Below are positions 1-7,804 of a DNA stretch of 41,878 nt, one piece after another. Both the position numbers and the translations under genes were made by a program. Every line of letters begins with the position of its first letter. Position 1 is the stretch's first letter. The stretch comes from Oscillospiraceae bacterium (GTDB taxonomy: Bacteria; Bacillota; Clostridia; Oscillospirales; Oscillospiraceae), in the NCBI GenBank assembly GCA_017455685.1, contig JAFSZH010000075.1, positions 1-41,878 on the forward strand. The letters run 5' to 3'. The notes under the pieces were generated by a model that saw only the letters and a list, made by a program, of their open reading frames with translations, was not told the DNA's origin and did no database searches.

Positions 1-669
1 CAGGCCCGCGTCCTTCATCACCGCGGTGACGTCGGCAAAGTCCAGGTTGATGAAGCCGGTGCTCTTTATTAGGTCGGAGATGCTGCTGACGGCCTTGATC
101 AGCACGTCGTCGGCGATCTCAAAGGCGTTGGCCAGCGTGACCTTCTCGGGGCTGGCAAATTTCAGGCGGTCGTTGGGGATGATCAGCAGGCTGTCCACTT
201 TCTCCATCAGCTCGGAAATACCCTGCTGGGCCTGAACGGCCCGGCGCTTGCCCTCCCAGGAGAAGGGCTTGGTGACCACAGCCACGGTGAGCACGCCCAG
301 ATCCCGTGCGGCCTCGGCCACGATGGGAGCCGCGCCCGTGCCGGTGCCGCCGCCCATACCCGCGGTGAGGAACACCATATCGGTGTTCTCCAGCGCCTCG
401 GCAATGGCGCTGCGGCTTTCCTCCGCCGCGCGCTTGCCGATCTCTGGATCGGAACCGGCGCCCTGGCCGTGGGTCAGCTTCTCACCGATGACGATCTTCT
501 GAGAAGCGCCGGAAACAGACAGCGCCTGTTTATCTGTATTGATAGAGATGAAATCCACTCCCGCGGGATTGGCGGCGACCATGCGATTGACGACGTTGTT
601 GCCGGCGCCGCCGATGCCGATCACCTTGATCGTAACAACGTTATCCGTTCCATCTCTTGTAATAGCCAT
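1..669 (-). CDS. ftsZ: Cell division protein FtsZ, 3' part beyond window
   Basis: FtsZ is the tubulin-like GTPase that polymerises into the Z ring at midcell and recruits the divisome. The first 223 codons are present; the gene runs off the left edge. The start is the ATG at 669, about 7 nt after AGAAGGAGGG. The tubulin T4 glycine loop GGGTGTG lies at residues 106-112, and the N-terminal nucleotide-binding stretch GIGGAGNN lies at about 18-25. It follows ftsQ in the dcw cluster with no ftsA between them. The 135-nt gap upstream carries its own sigma-A-like promoter, so it can be transcribed independently of the long operon. Identification is secure. Confidence 0.97.
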   Translation of the reverse strand, partial: MAITRDGTDNVVTIKVIGIGGAGNNVVNRMVAANPAGVDFISINTDKQALSVSGASQKIVIGEKLTHGQGAGSDPEIGKRAAEESRSAIAEALENTDMVFLTAGMGGGTGTGAAPIVAEAARDLGVLTVAVVTKPFSWEGKRRAVQAQQGISELMEKVDSLLIIPNDRLKFASPEKVTLANAFEIADDVLIKAVSSISDLIKSTGFINLDFADVTAVMKDAGL

Positions 670-714
670 TGTGTACCCTCCTTCTGTTTTTAGGGCCTAT
701 TCATCATAGTAAAC

Positions 715-743
715 ATTTTATAACGATTTTATCCAGAGGTCAA
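715..743 (-). promoter_or_regulatory. Sigma-A-type promoter of ftsZ
   Basis: On the minus strand a TTGACC -35 (738-743) is separated by 17 nt from a TAAAAT -10 (715-720). The start codon of ftsZ is about 45 nt downstream. The gap 670-804 between ftsQ and ftsZ holds no other gene that I can see. Confidence 0.65.
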
Positions 744-804
744 CAGCATTATGTTAACCGTTTATCCGGAATTGTCATTATTTTGAAAACTTTTCCCCTG
801 CTTT

Positions 805-1560
805 TCAGTCCGGACTGAAGGCCCAGGCGTTCCCCCCGGCATAGGAAAGGGTCCCGGAGTCCTCACTGGCGATGGACTCGACGGCGTCCCGGAGGAGCGC
901 CGCTTTATAGAGGGTGTTTTCCATCTGACCGAAGTAGACCGTCAGCCGGTCGTCGTAAAAGAGGCTGGGATTGCCCGCATCCTTCACGTCGATCCAGCGG
1001 ATATGGTCGATCAGCTCCTCTGCCTGCAGCGCAGAGATCAGCTCCGTGGTGTAGCTCAGGCGCTGGACGTTGGTGCCTTCCACCACCATATCCACGCCGG
1101 CAATGGTGGCCAGGGGCTCCAGATTCCGGATCTCGGGGAACTTTTCCGCCTGCAGCACGCTGGTAACGCCCAGCATCTTGCCGGTCCTGTCGATGAACCA
1201 GTAGTCGCCGTCCACGACCATATAGGCTGCCGGGGCGCTGCCCTCCGCCTGAATGATGATCTTGCCGGGCAGCTGACGCTGGATGCTGATGGTGTCCATA
1301 TAGGGCAGGTCGGAGAAGATCATGCTGGCGGCGGCAAAACGGTCCACAAAAAACAGGTTGGCGCCCTTTTCGATGCCGGAGGCAATGATGATCTGCTCGT
1401 CGGAATAGTCCGAGGCGTTGACCACCTCGATCTCGCTGACCCGGAAAAACAGGCTCAGCACGATCATGATCACCAGAAAGATCAGCACCAGGGTCATGGG
1501 GCCGTAGTACAGTCCCCGGCGTTTCACTTTGCTCTGCGGATTGAAGACGTTTTCGTCCAT
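805..1560 (-). CDS. ftsQ: Divisome protein FtsQ/DivIB-like
   Basis: FtsQ/DivIB is a bitopic membrane protein that bridges the FtsL/FtsB-type proteins and the septal peptidoglycan synthase. The 251-residue product has a short basic cytoplasmic tail, one membrane segment at about residues 22-39 and then a POTRA-like domain starting with EIEVVNASDYSDEQII. I chose the ATG at 1560 rather than the one at 1578 because AAGGAG sits about 8 nt before 1560; the upstream ATG would bury that site. It lies between murA (27 nt) and ftsZ, the usual position. Sequence conservation in this family is low, so the call rests on topology, POTRA pattern and position. Confidence 0.88.
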   Translation of the reverse strand: MDENVFNPQSKVKRRGLYYGPMTLVLIFLVIMIVLSLFFRVSEIEVVNASDYSDEQIIIASGIEKGANLFFVDRFAAASMIFSDLPYMDTISIQRQLPGKIIIQAEGSAPAAYMVVDGDYWFIDRTGKMLGVTSVLQAEKFPEIRNLEPLATIAGVDMVVEGTNVQRLSYTTELISALQAEELIDHIRWIDVKDAGNPSLFYDDRLTVYFGQMENTLYKAALLRDAVESIASEDSGTLSYAGGNAWAFSPD

Positions 1561-1587
1561 CGTCTTTCTCCTTTGCAAGAATAGGGC

Positions 1588-2859
1588 CTAAACCGGTTCG
1601 TCCGGCAGCAGATTTTCCATCCAGACCTCCGCGCCCAGCTCGCGCAGGCAGCGGTCCATCCCGTCGTAGCCACGGGCGATGTGGCCCAGGTCGGCAATGA
1701 TGCTCTCCCCTTCCGCGCCCAGTGCCGCGGCCACCAGTGCCGCGCCGCCCCGCAGGTCCGGGCTGAACATCCGGGCTCCGTGGAGCGTCTCAACGCCGCT
1801 GAGGAGCGCCATGGGCGGCCGGAGGATGATATCCGCCCCCAGCTTCTGCATCTCGCAGGCGTGGCGGAAGCGGCTCTCGAAGATGTTTTCAATAAACATG
1901 ACGGTCCCGGCGGTGCGAAGGTTCGCCGCCATCAGCAGGGGCGAGGCGTCCGTGGGAAAGCCGGGATACGGTCGGGTGACCACCGCCCCCGGTGCGTGAG
2001 GCCGGCCGTGGGCGGCAATATGTATTTCCCCGGGACCGGCGGACACGGCGCAGCCCATTTTGTGCAGGGCTTCCAGCACCGGGGTGAGATGTCGGGGCTC
2101 CGCGTCGGTGAGACGGATCTCTCCGCCGGCGCACACCGCGCAGCACAGATATGTGGCCGCGGCGATCCTGTCCGGAGGGACGCGAAGGCCCGCGGCGCTC
2201 CGGGGAGAAAAGCCCGTGACGCGGATCACCGGCGAGCCGGCGCCGTGGATCTCGGCGCCCAGAGTGCGCAGGTATTCCTGCAGGGTCTCTATCTCCGGCT
2301 CCCGGGCCGCGTTGTAGATCACCGTGCTCCCCTCGGCGGCGCAGGCGGCGATCATGGCGTTTTCCGTAGCGCCCACGCTGGGCAGGGCAAGGGAGATCTC
2401 CGCGCCCCGGAGCCCGGTGGCGCGGCAGGAGATGGCGTTTTCCTGCTCCGTGATCTCCGCGCCCAGCTGCCGCAGGGCGTAAAGATGCAGGTCAATGGGG
2501 CGTTTTCCCAGCTCGCAGCCCCCCGGCACGGACACCTCCGCCTCCCCGAAGCGGGCCAGCATGGGCCCGAGGAAGATCACAGAGGAGCGCATCCGGTGCA
2601 TCAGCTCCTTCGGTATATCACAGCGGGAGGGGCTTCTGGTGTCGATGGACAACACGTCCTCCTGCCGGGCCTGACAGCCCAGATACCGCAGGATGTCCAC
2701 CGCCGCGTCCACGTCGCTCAGGTGGGGGCAGTTCGTGAGTTCCGTTTCATTCGGGCACAGCAGAGAGGCCGCGATCACGGGCAGAACGGCGTTTTTCGAC
2801 CCCTGCACCCGGATCCGGCCCCGCAGAGGTCTGCCGCCGGTCACATGCCAAATGCTCAT
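1588..2859 (-). CDS. murA: UDP-N-acetylglucosamine 1-carboxyvinyltransferase
   Basis: MurA transfers enolpyruvate from PEP to UDP-GlcNAc, the first committed step of peptidoglycan synthesis, in the cytoplasm. The 423-aa length is usual. The active-site loop reads PGGCELGKRPIDLH and its cysteine falls at residue 115, the numbering of the fosfomycin target Cys115 in E. coli. The catalytic lysine region GSKN places Lys at residue 22, again in register. The gene sits after murG and before ftsQ. Many Firmicutes carry a second murA (murZ) elsewhere, so this need not be the only copy. Presence of the cysteine predicts a fosfomycin-sensitive enzyme. Confidence 0.96.
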   Translation of the reverse strand: MSIWHVTGGRPLRGRIRVQGSKNAVLPVIAASLLCPNETELTNCPHLSDVDAAVDILRYLGCQARQEDVLSIDTRSPSRCDIPKELMHRMRSSVIFLGPMLARFGEAEVSVPGGCELGKRPIDLHLYALRQLGAEITEQENAISCRATGLRGAEISLALPSVGATENAMIAACAAEGSTVIYNAAREPEIETLQEYLRTLGAEIHGAGSPVIRVTGFSPRSAAGLRVPPDRIAAATYLCCAVCAGGEIRLTDAEPRHLTPVLEALHKMGCAVSAGPGEIHIAAHGRPHAPGAVVTRPYPGFPTDASPLLMAANLRTAGTVMFIENIFESRFRHACEMQKLGADIILRPPMALLSGVETLHGARMFSPDLRGGAALVAAALGAEGESIIADLGHIARGYDGMDRCLRELGAEVWMENLLPDEPV

Positions 2860-2931
2860 ATTCCTTCCTCCGCATACGGGGCGCAGCCCCGATGGATTTA
2901 CGCCATCCTATGCGGAGAGAGGGAGCTCTGT

Positions 2932-4059
2932 TTACGATTTGGCCAGGGAAAGGATCATGAATACGATCTCGTCCGTGGCGTTGCCCACGGACATGGCGCG
3001 CATGTTCTCCTCCATTTTTGCCAGCTTCTCCCGATCGTCGAGCAGGCCGGTGATGGTGGAGAGCATTTTTTCCGCGGTGGCGTCCTTTTCCAGCAGGACC
3101 ACCGCGCCGCCGCCGTGCTCCAGCACCCGGGCGTTGGTCTCCTGGTGGTTGTTCACCACATTGGGGGACGGCACCAGCACCGCGCAGCGGCCCAGGGCCG
3201 TGAGCTCCGCCAGAGTAGACGCGCCGCTGCGGCACAGCACCAGATCCGCCGCCGCCATCAGCCGGGGCATATCATAGAGGTATTCCCGGACCTCAAAGCC
3301 CGCCTCGTCCCAGCCGGTAAGGCCCAGCTCGTCACGGAGATACTCTGTCATGCCCGCAATGCCCCGTTTTCCGGCGGAGTGGATGAGATGGAAGGGCTTG
3401 TCTTTCATGGCCTGGGCGATCATGGAAGCCACGGTCTTGTTCATCTCCGTGGCCCCCAGGCTGCCCCAGACGGAAACTACCAGCGGCTCGTTTTCGTCCA
3501 GGCCCAGCTCTCTTCTGGCCTGCTGTCTGTCCGCGTTGAGGAAGCCGGTGCGCACGGGCGTGCCGGTGACGGCCACTTTCTCCTGGCGCTTGTAGTTGCT
3601 CCGGGCCTCCTCAAAGCCCACCATGATCCGGTCCACGTAGTTTTCCAGCAGTTTGGTGGTGAGACCGGGCTTGGCGTTGCTCTCGTGGACCAGGGTGGGG
3701 ATGCCCATGCGGGCCGCCTGCCGCAGCACGGGATAGCACACGTACCCGCCGGTACCGATGACCACGTCGGGCTTGAATTCCTTGATGATCTTCCGGCAGG
3801 CAGGCATGGACGCGGCCAGCTGCTCCACCGCTTTCAGATTGTGTCGGAAGCCCTCCCGGGAGATGCTCCGGCTCAGGTTGGACACGGCCACGGTGCGGAG
3901 CGGATAGCCCTCCCGGGGCACCAGCTCCCGTTCCATTTTATCCTCCGCGCCGATAAACAGGATGCTGCAGTCGGGCATCAGCTCCCGCAGCCGCCCGGCC
4001 ACGCCCAGAGCGGGGTTGATATGGCCCGCGGTGCCGCCGCAGGCAAACAGAAAGTTCAT
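2932..4059 (-). CDS. murG: MurG, lipid II-forming GlcNAc transferase
   Basis: MurG adds GlcNAc to lipid I at the inner face of the membrane, giving lipid II. The 375-aa product starts at the ATG at 4059, preceded by GAGGAG; the reading frame is open further upstream but that part is antisense-like and lies within ftsW. The N-terminal donor/acceptor loop GGTAGHINPAL is at residues 8-18, and a GT-B C-terminal domain carries RSGASTLAELTALG. The ATG overlaps the ftsW stop as ATGA, indicating translational coupling of the flippase/polymerase-linked gene and MurG. Confidence 0.96.
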   Translation of the reverse strand: MNFLFACGGTAGHINPALGVAGRLRELMPDCSILFIGAEDKMERELVPREGYPLRTVAVSNLSRSISREGFRHNLKAVEQLAASMPACRKIIKEFKPDVVIGTGGYVCYPVLRQAARMGIPTLVHESNAKPGLTTKLLENYVDRIMVGFEEARSNYKRQEKVAVTGTPVRTGFLNADRQQARRELGLDENEPLVVSVWGSLGATEMNKTVASMIAQAMKDKPFHLIHSAGKRGIAGMTEYLRDELGLTGWDEAGFEVREYLYDMPRLMAAADLVLCRSGASTLAELTALGRCAVLVPSPNVVNNHQETNARVLEHGGGAVVLLEKDATAEKMLSTITGLLDDREKLAKMEENMRAMSVGNATDEIVFMILSLAKS

Positions 4060-5267
4060 GGCGTACTCCTCTTGCTTCTTTTCTCCGTCCGCGGCGGACG
4101 GGTGCTTTCGGGAAAGGCCAGCACGTTTTCCCGGGAGATGCTCAGCATCAGTCCGGCTTCGGCCATCTGGATCAGCAGGGCCGTGCCGCCGTAGCTGAAA
4201 AACGGCAGGGATATGCCGGTGCAGGGCACAAGGCTGGTGCACACGGCCACGTTGAGGATGATCTGCAGCGCCAGCATGGTGGTGATGCCGCCGCCTACCA
4301 GAAAGCTGTACCGGTCTCCGGAACGGATGGCGATGAGATAACCCCGGACGATCAGCAGGGCGAACAATGCCAAAATCACCGCTGCGCCGATAAAGCCCAG
4401 CTCCTCGCATACCACAGAAAAGATGAAATCGTTGTGCTCCTCCGGGAGATATAGATATTTTTGCCGGCTCTGGCCCAGGCCCAGGCCGGTGAGGCCCCCG
4501 GAACCGATGGCGTACAGGGACTGTACGATCTGCCAGCCGTCCCCGGTGGGGTCCGAGAAGGGGTCCCGGAACGAGGCCACCCGTTCCGCCACGTAGGGCA
4601 CCAGCAGCACCGCCAGCACGGCTCCTGTGACGAGCACGGCCCCGCCGCCCACGAACCATCCCAGCCGGGCGCCGCCCAGATAGAGCATGGCCGCGCCGAT
4701 GGTGAGAATGATGATGGCGGCGGAGAAATGCGGCTCCAGCACCAGCAGCGCAGCGACTCCCGCCAGGATCAGCGCGAAGGGCGCGATACCGTACCGGAAG
4801 GTCCGCATTTTATCCCTATATTTGCATATCAGGTCGGAAAAGTAAAGGATAATCGCGATTTTTGTGATTTCTGACGGCTGGAATGTGGTAAATCCCAGAT
4901 TGATCCAGCGCCTGGCGCCGTTGACCACCGTGCCGACGGCCAGCACCGCCCCCAGGCTCAGCACCGAGGCGAGCATCACCGCCCCGGAGAACTTTCGCAC
5001 AAGGCTCATGGGGATCCGGGAGAAGGCCAGCGTGACGACGACGCCGGCCATAGCAAATACCGCCTGCCGGGAAAAGAAGTAAACGGGGTCGTGCCCCGTT
5101 TCTCCCTGGATATCGTAGTACGCGCTGGCAAAGCTGGCAGAGAGCACCATGACAAGCCCGGTGAGGAGCAGCGTCACGGTAAGCAGCAGAAACGGCAGAT
5201 CTGCGGCACGCCGCACATCCGCCGTTTTCTCCCGCCCGGTATCCGGGCGGCGCTGAGAGAGATGCAT
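4056..5267 (-). CDS. ftsW: SEDS peptidoglycan polymerase FtsW/SpoVE
   Basis: SEDS proteins polymerise glycan strands from lipid II together with a class B penicillin-binding protein. The 403-aa product has about ten membrane segments. Family motifs are present: GARRW (117-121), and the loop EEHNDFIFS with the catalytic-type Asp at residue 280, followed by EELGF. The usual Q/EPD motif after the fifth helix reads EPH at 178-180. SpoVE and FtsW cannot be separated by eye; being the only SEDS gene of this dcw cluster, FtsW is the default. The start ATG at 5267 follows GGAGG. Its stop overlaps the murG start (ATGA). Confidence 0.93.
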   Translation of the reverse strand: MHLSQRRPDTGREKTADVRRAADLPFLLLTVTLLLTGLVMVLSASFASAYYDIQGETGHDPVYFFSRQAVFAMAGVVVTLAFSRIPMSLVRKFSGAVMLASVLSLGAVLAVGTVVNGARRWINLGFTTFQPSEITKIAIILYFSDLICKYRDKMRTFRYGIAPFALILAGVAALLVLEPHFSAAIIILTIGAAMLYLGGARLGWFVGGGAVLVTGAVLAVLLVPYVAERVASFRDPFSDPTGDGWQIVQSLYAIGSGGLTGLGLGQSRQKYLYLPEEHNDFIFSVVCEELGFIGAAVILALFALLIVRGYLIAIRSGDRYSFLVGGGITTMLALQIILNVAVCTSLVPCTGISLPFFSYGGTALLIQMAEAGLMLSISRENVLAFPESTRPPRTEKRSKRSTP

Positions 5268-5296
5268 TCTTTTCCTCCGAAATACTCCTTAAAAGC

Positions 5297-6310
5297 TCAG
5301 AAGGAATAGCGTCCCGTGACTCCCAGCAGGGAGATCACCGCCATCACCAGCGTGACGGAGGCGAACAGGACAAAGATCTCTTTTTCTTTCCATTTCCGGC
5401 CCGTCCAGCCGCCCATCTCCAGATGGTGGTGGAACGGGGCCATTTTGAAAATCCGTTTTCCGTGGGTAAGCTTGAAATAGCCCACCTGGATGATATCCGA
5501 GAGCGTCTCGATGATGGGCATGATGCACAAAGGGATCAGCAGCAGGGGGATATCCAGCGCGAAGGCCATGCCCGCGATGCTGCCGCCCAGGAACAACGAG
5601 CCGGTGTCGCCCATGAAGACCCTTGCGGGATGGAAGTTATACACCAGAAAGCCCAGCAGCGCGCCGGTGAGCCCGGCGGCATACACGCCCTGGGCGAAAA
5701 AGTCCTTGCCCCAGCAGAACACGATGGCCGTGAAGCAGAGAAACACCGGGATGCAGGTGCCCGCCGCCAGGCCGTCCACGCCGTCGGTGATGTTCACTGC
5801 GTTCACCGTTCCCACCACCACGAAGGCCGCGAAAACGAAGTACAGCGGCTCGGAGATGGGGACGTAGGTGTTCCAGAACGGGATATACAGGTTGGGGCTC
5901 AGATACCCCTTCAGACGCAGCAGCAGCAAAAACGCGATGGCCGCCGTCAGCTGCAGGATGAACTTCGCTTTGGCCGAGAGACCCGTGTTCTCATGGTGAC
6001 GGAGCTTTTCGTAGTCGTCCAGAAAACCGATAGCGCCGAAGACCAGCGCCAGCACCAGCACGTAGATGTGGGCCAGCTCGCCCTCGCGAATGGCGGAAAA
6101 GCCTACGCTCAGGCATACCACGGCCACCGCGACGATGAACATGATGCCGCCCATGGTGGGGGTGCCTTCCTTGTTTTTATGCCAGGTGGGGCCGATCTTC
6201 TTGATGGGCTGACCTACCTTGATGCTGACCAGCCAGGGCACCAGAAAAGCCCCTACGCCGCTGGACACCAGAAATCCGACGACCAGCGCCATGATCAGTT
6301 TGACTGTCAT
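5297..6310 (-). CDS. mraY: Phospho-MurNAc-pentapeptide transferase MraY
   Basis: MraY is the integral membrane enzyme that attaches phospho-MurNAc-pentapeptide to undecaprenyl phosphate, making lipid I. The 337-aa product has ten or so hydrophobic helices. Diagnostic motifs are GFLDDYEK (acidic pair), NITDGVDGLAAGT, and the loop FHHHLEMGGW. The start ATG at 6310 overlaps the murE stop as ATGA. In many relatives murF lies between murE and mraY, and murD after mraY; neither is present here. Confidence 0.97.
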   Translation of the reverse strand: MTVKLIMALVVGFLVSSGVGAFLVPWLVSIKVGQPIKKIGPTWHKNKEGTPTMGGIMFIVAVAVVCLSVGFSAIREGELAHIYVLVLALVFGAIGFLDDYEKLRHHENTGLSAKAKFILQLTAAIAFLLLLRLKGYLSPNLYIPFWNTYVPISEPLYFVFAAFVVVGTVNAVNITDGVDGLAAGTCIPVFLCFTAIVFCWGKDFFAQGVYAAGLTGALLGFLVYNFHPARVFMGDTGSLFLGGSIAGMAFALDIPLLLIPLCIMPIIETLSDIIQVGYFKLTHGKRIFKMAPFHHHLEMGGWTGRKWKEKEIFVLFASVTLVMAVISLLGVTGRYSF

Positions 6311-7764
6311 TTTCTCTCTTTCCTTTCCCGCAGGATGTCCGCGACGATCTCCCGTTCATCCATGTGGATCTTCTCGTGGCCGATGACCTGATAGTCCTCG
6401 TGGCCTTTGCCGCACAGCAAGATCAAATCGCCCTCCCGGTGGTTTTCAATGGCCCAGCGAATGGCCTCGATCCGGTCGGGGATCACTGTGTAGGGCGTGG
6501 GCCGTCCCTCCAGCCCGGGCAGGATCTCGGCAATGATGTCCTCGGGCTTTTCCGTCCGGGGATTGTCGCTGGTGATGATCACGTAGTCCGAAAGCTCCGA
6601 GGCGATCCGGCCCATGATGGGCCGTTTCTTCCGGTCCCGGTCGCCGCCGCAGCCAAAGAGCATCACCAGCCGTCCCGGGGCGATGGGCCGCAGGGTCTTC
6701 AAAACGTTTTCAATGGCGTCCGGGGTCACGGCATAGTCGATGTAAACGCTGTAATTGCCGTCGGTGGGCACGCTCTCCACCCGGCCCTTGGCCCCATGGG
6801 CCGTGGACAAGGCGTCCGCCGCGTCCCGGAGAGGGATCCCCAGCAGTCTTGCACAGCTCAGTACGGACAGCGCGTTGTATACCGAAAACTTTCCGGGCAG
6901 ATGGAGCGTGGTGCGCACCAGCTCGCTGCCCTCCAGGGCGCAGAACTTCACCCGGTCCGCCGTAAGCCGGATATCCCGGGCGGTCAGATCCGCCTTGTCG
7001 CTCTCCGCGGAATAAGTATACACCTTTCCCGGGGCGTCTTTCAACACCGTTTCCATCCAGGGATCGTCCGCGTTGGCCGCGGACAGCTCGCACATGGGAA
7101 ACAGCAGGGATTTGGCCCGGGCGTATTCCTCCATGGTCTTGTGGAAATCCAGGTGGTCCTGGGTGAGATTGGTGAAGATCCCCACCTTGAATTTCACCCC
7201 GGCCACGCGGCTGAGCACCAGCGAGTGGGAGGACACCTCCATCACGCAGTGGGTGCAGCCCGCGTCCACCATCTGCCGGAACAGGGCCTGCAGGTCCAGG
7301 GACTCCGGTGTGGTATGCTCGGTGTGGAATTCTTCGTCGCCGATCATGTTGCTGATGCTGCCGATCAGACCCACCTTGGCCCCCAGACATTTCTCCAGCA
7401 TCTGCTTGATCAGCACGGAAACGGTGGTCTTGCCGTTGGTGCCGGTGACGCCGATGACCGTCATTTCCTCCGTAGGATGGCGGTAATAGTTCCCCGCGCA
7501 GAGAGCAAGAGCCAGCCGGCTGTCCCTGACGATCACGTAGGGCACGTCGACCGCCGGAGGCTCCTCACAGAGCACCGCCGCGCAGCCCTTCTCCGCCGCC
7601 ATGGGGATGAAGCGATGCCCGTCTGCCTCAAACCCACGGACCGCCACGAACAGATCTCCCGGCTTCACCCGGCGGGAATCATAGGCGATGGCCCCGATCT
7701 CCAGCTCGCCGGAGGCGGTGGATTCCATGACCTCTATGCAGTTCAGGATCTCTTTCAGCTTCAT
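6307..7764 (-). CDS. murE: UDP-MurNAc-tripeptide synthetase MurE (mDAP type)
   Basis: MurE adds the third residue to UDP-MurNAc-L-Ala-D-Glu in an ATP-dependent reaction. The P-loop GTNGKTT is at residues 108-114. The specificity motif DNPR at 400-403 is the form associated with meso-diaminopimelate ligases, so an A1-gamma type peptidoglycan is inferred. The 485-aa length is normal. One oddity is YAVTPD at 344-349, where the family usually has YAHTPD; the codon is GTG. The ATG at 7764 follows GAGGA by about 9 nt. The gene lies downstream of the PBP and is coupled to mraY. Confidence 0.95.
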   Translation of the reverse strand: MKLKEILNCIEVMESTASGELEIGAIAYDSRRVKPGDLFVAVRGFEADGHRFIPMAAEKGCAAVLCEEPPAVDVPYVIVRDSRLALALCAGNYYRHPTEEMTVIGVTGTNGKTTVSVLIKQMLEKCLGAKVGLIGSISNMIGDEEFHTEHTTPESLDLQALFRQMVDAGCTHCVMEVSSHSLVLSRVAGVKFKVGIFTNLTQDHLDFHKTMEEYARAKSLLFPMCELSAANADDPWMETVLKDAPGKVYTYSAESDKADLTARDIRLTADRVKFCALEGSELVRTTLHLPGKFSVYNALSVLSCARLLGIPLRDAADALSTAHGAKGRVESVPTDGNYSVYIDYAVTPDAIENVLKTLRPIAPGRLVMLFGCGGDRDRKKRPIMGRIASELSDYVIITSDNPRTEKPEDIIAEILPGLEGRPTPYTVIPDRIEAIRWAIENHREGDLILLCGKGHEDYQVIGHEKIHMDEREIVADILRERKERK

Positions 7765-7804
7765 GAACTTTGTCCTCGTTATGTTTATTCATCGATCCCC
7801 AGGG

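Noticed and set aside
1681-4194. An open frame of 837 codons on the plus strand opposite murA and murG
   Set aside because: It is antisense to two well-identified genes and rich in His, Gly, Arg and Gln, the usual product of GC-rich third positions. No domain is seen.
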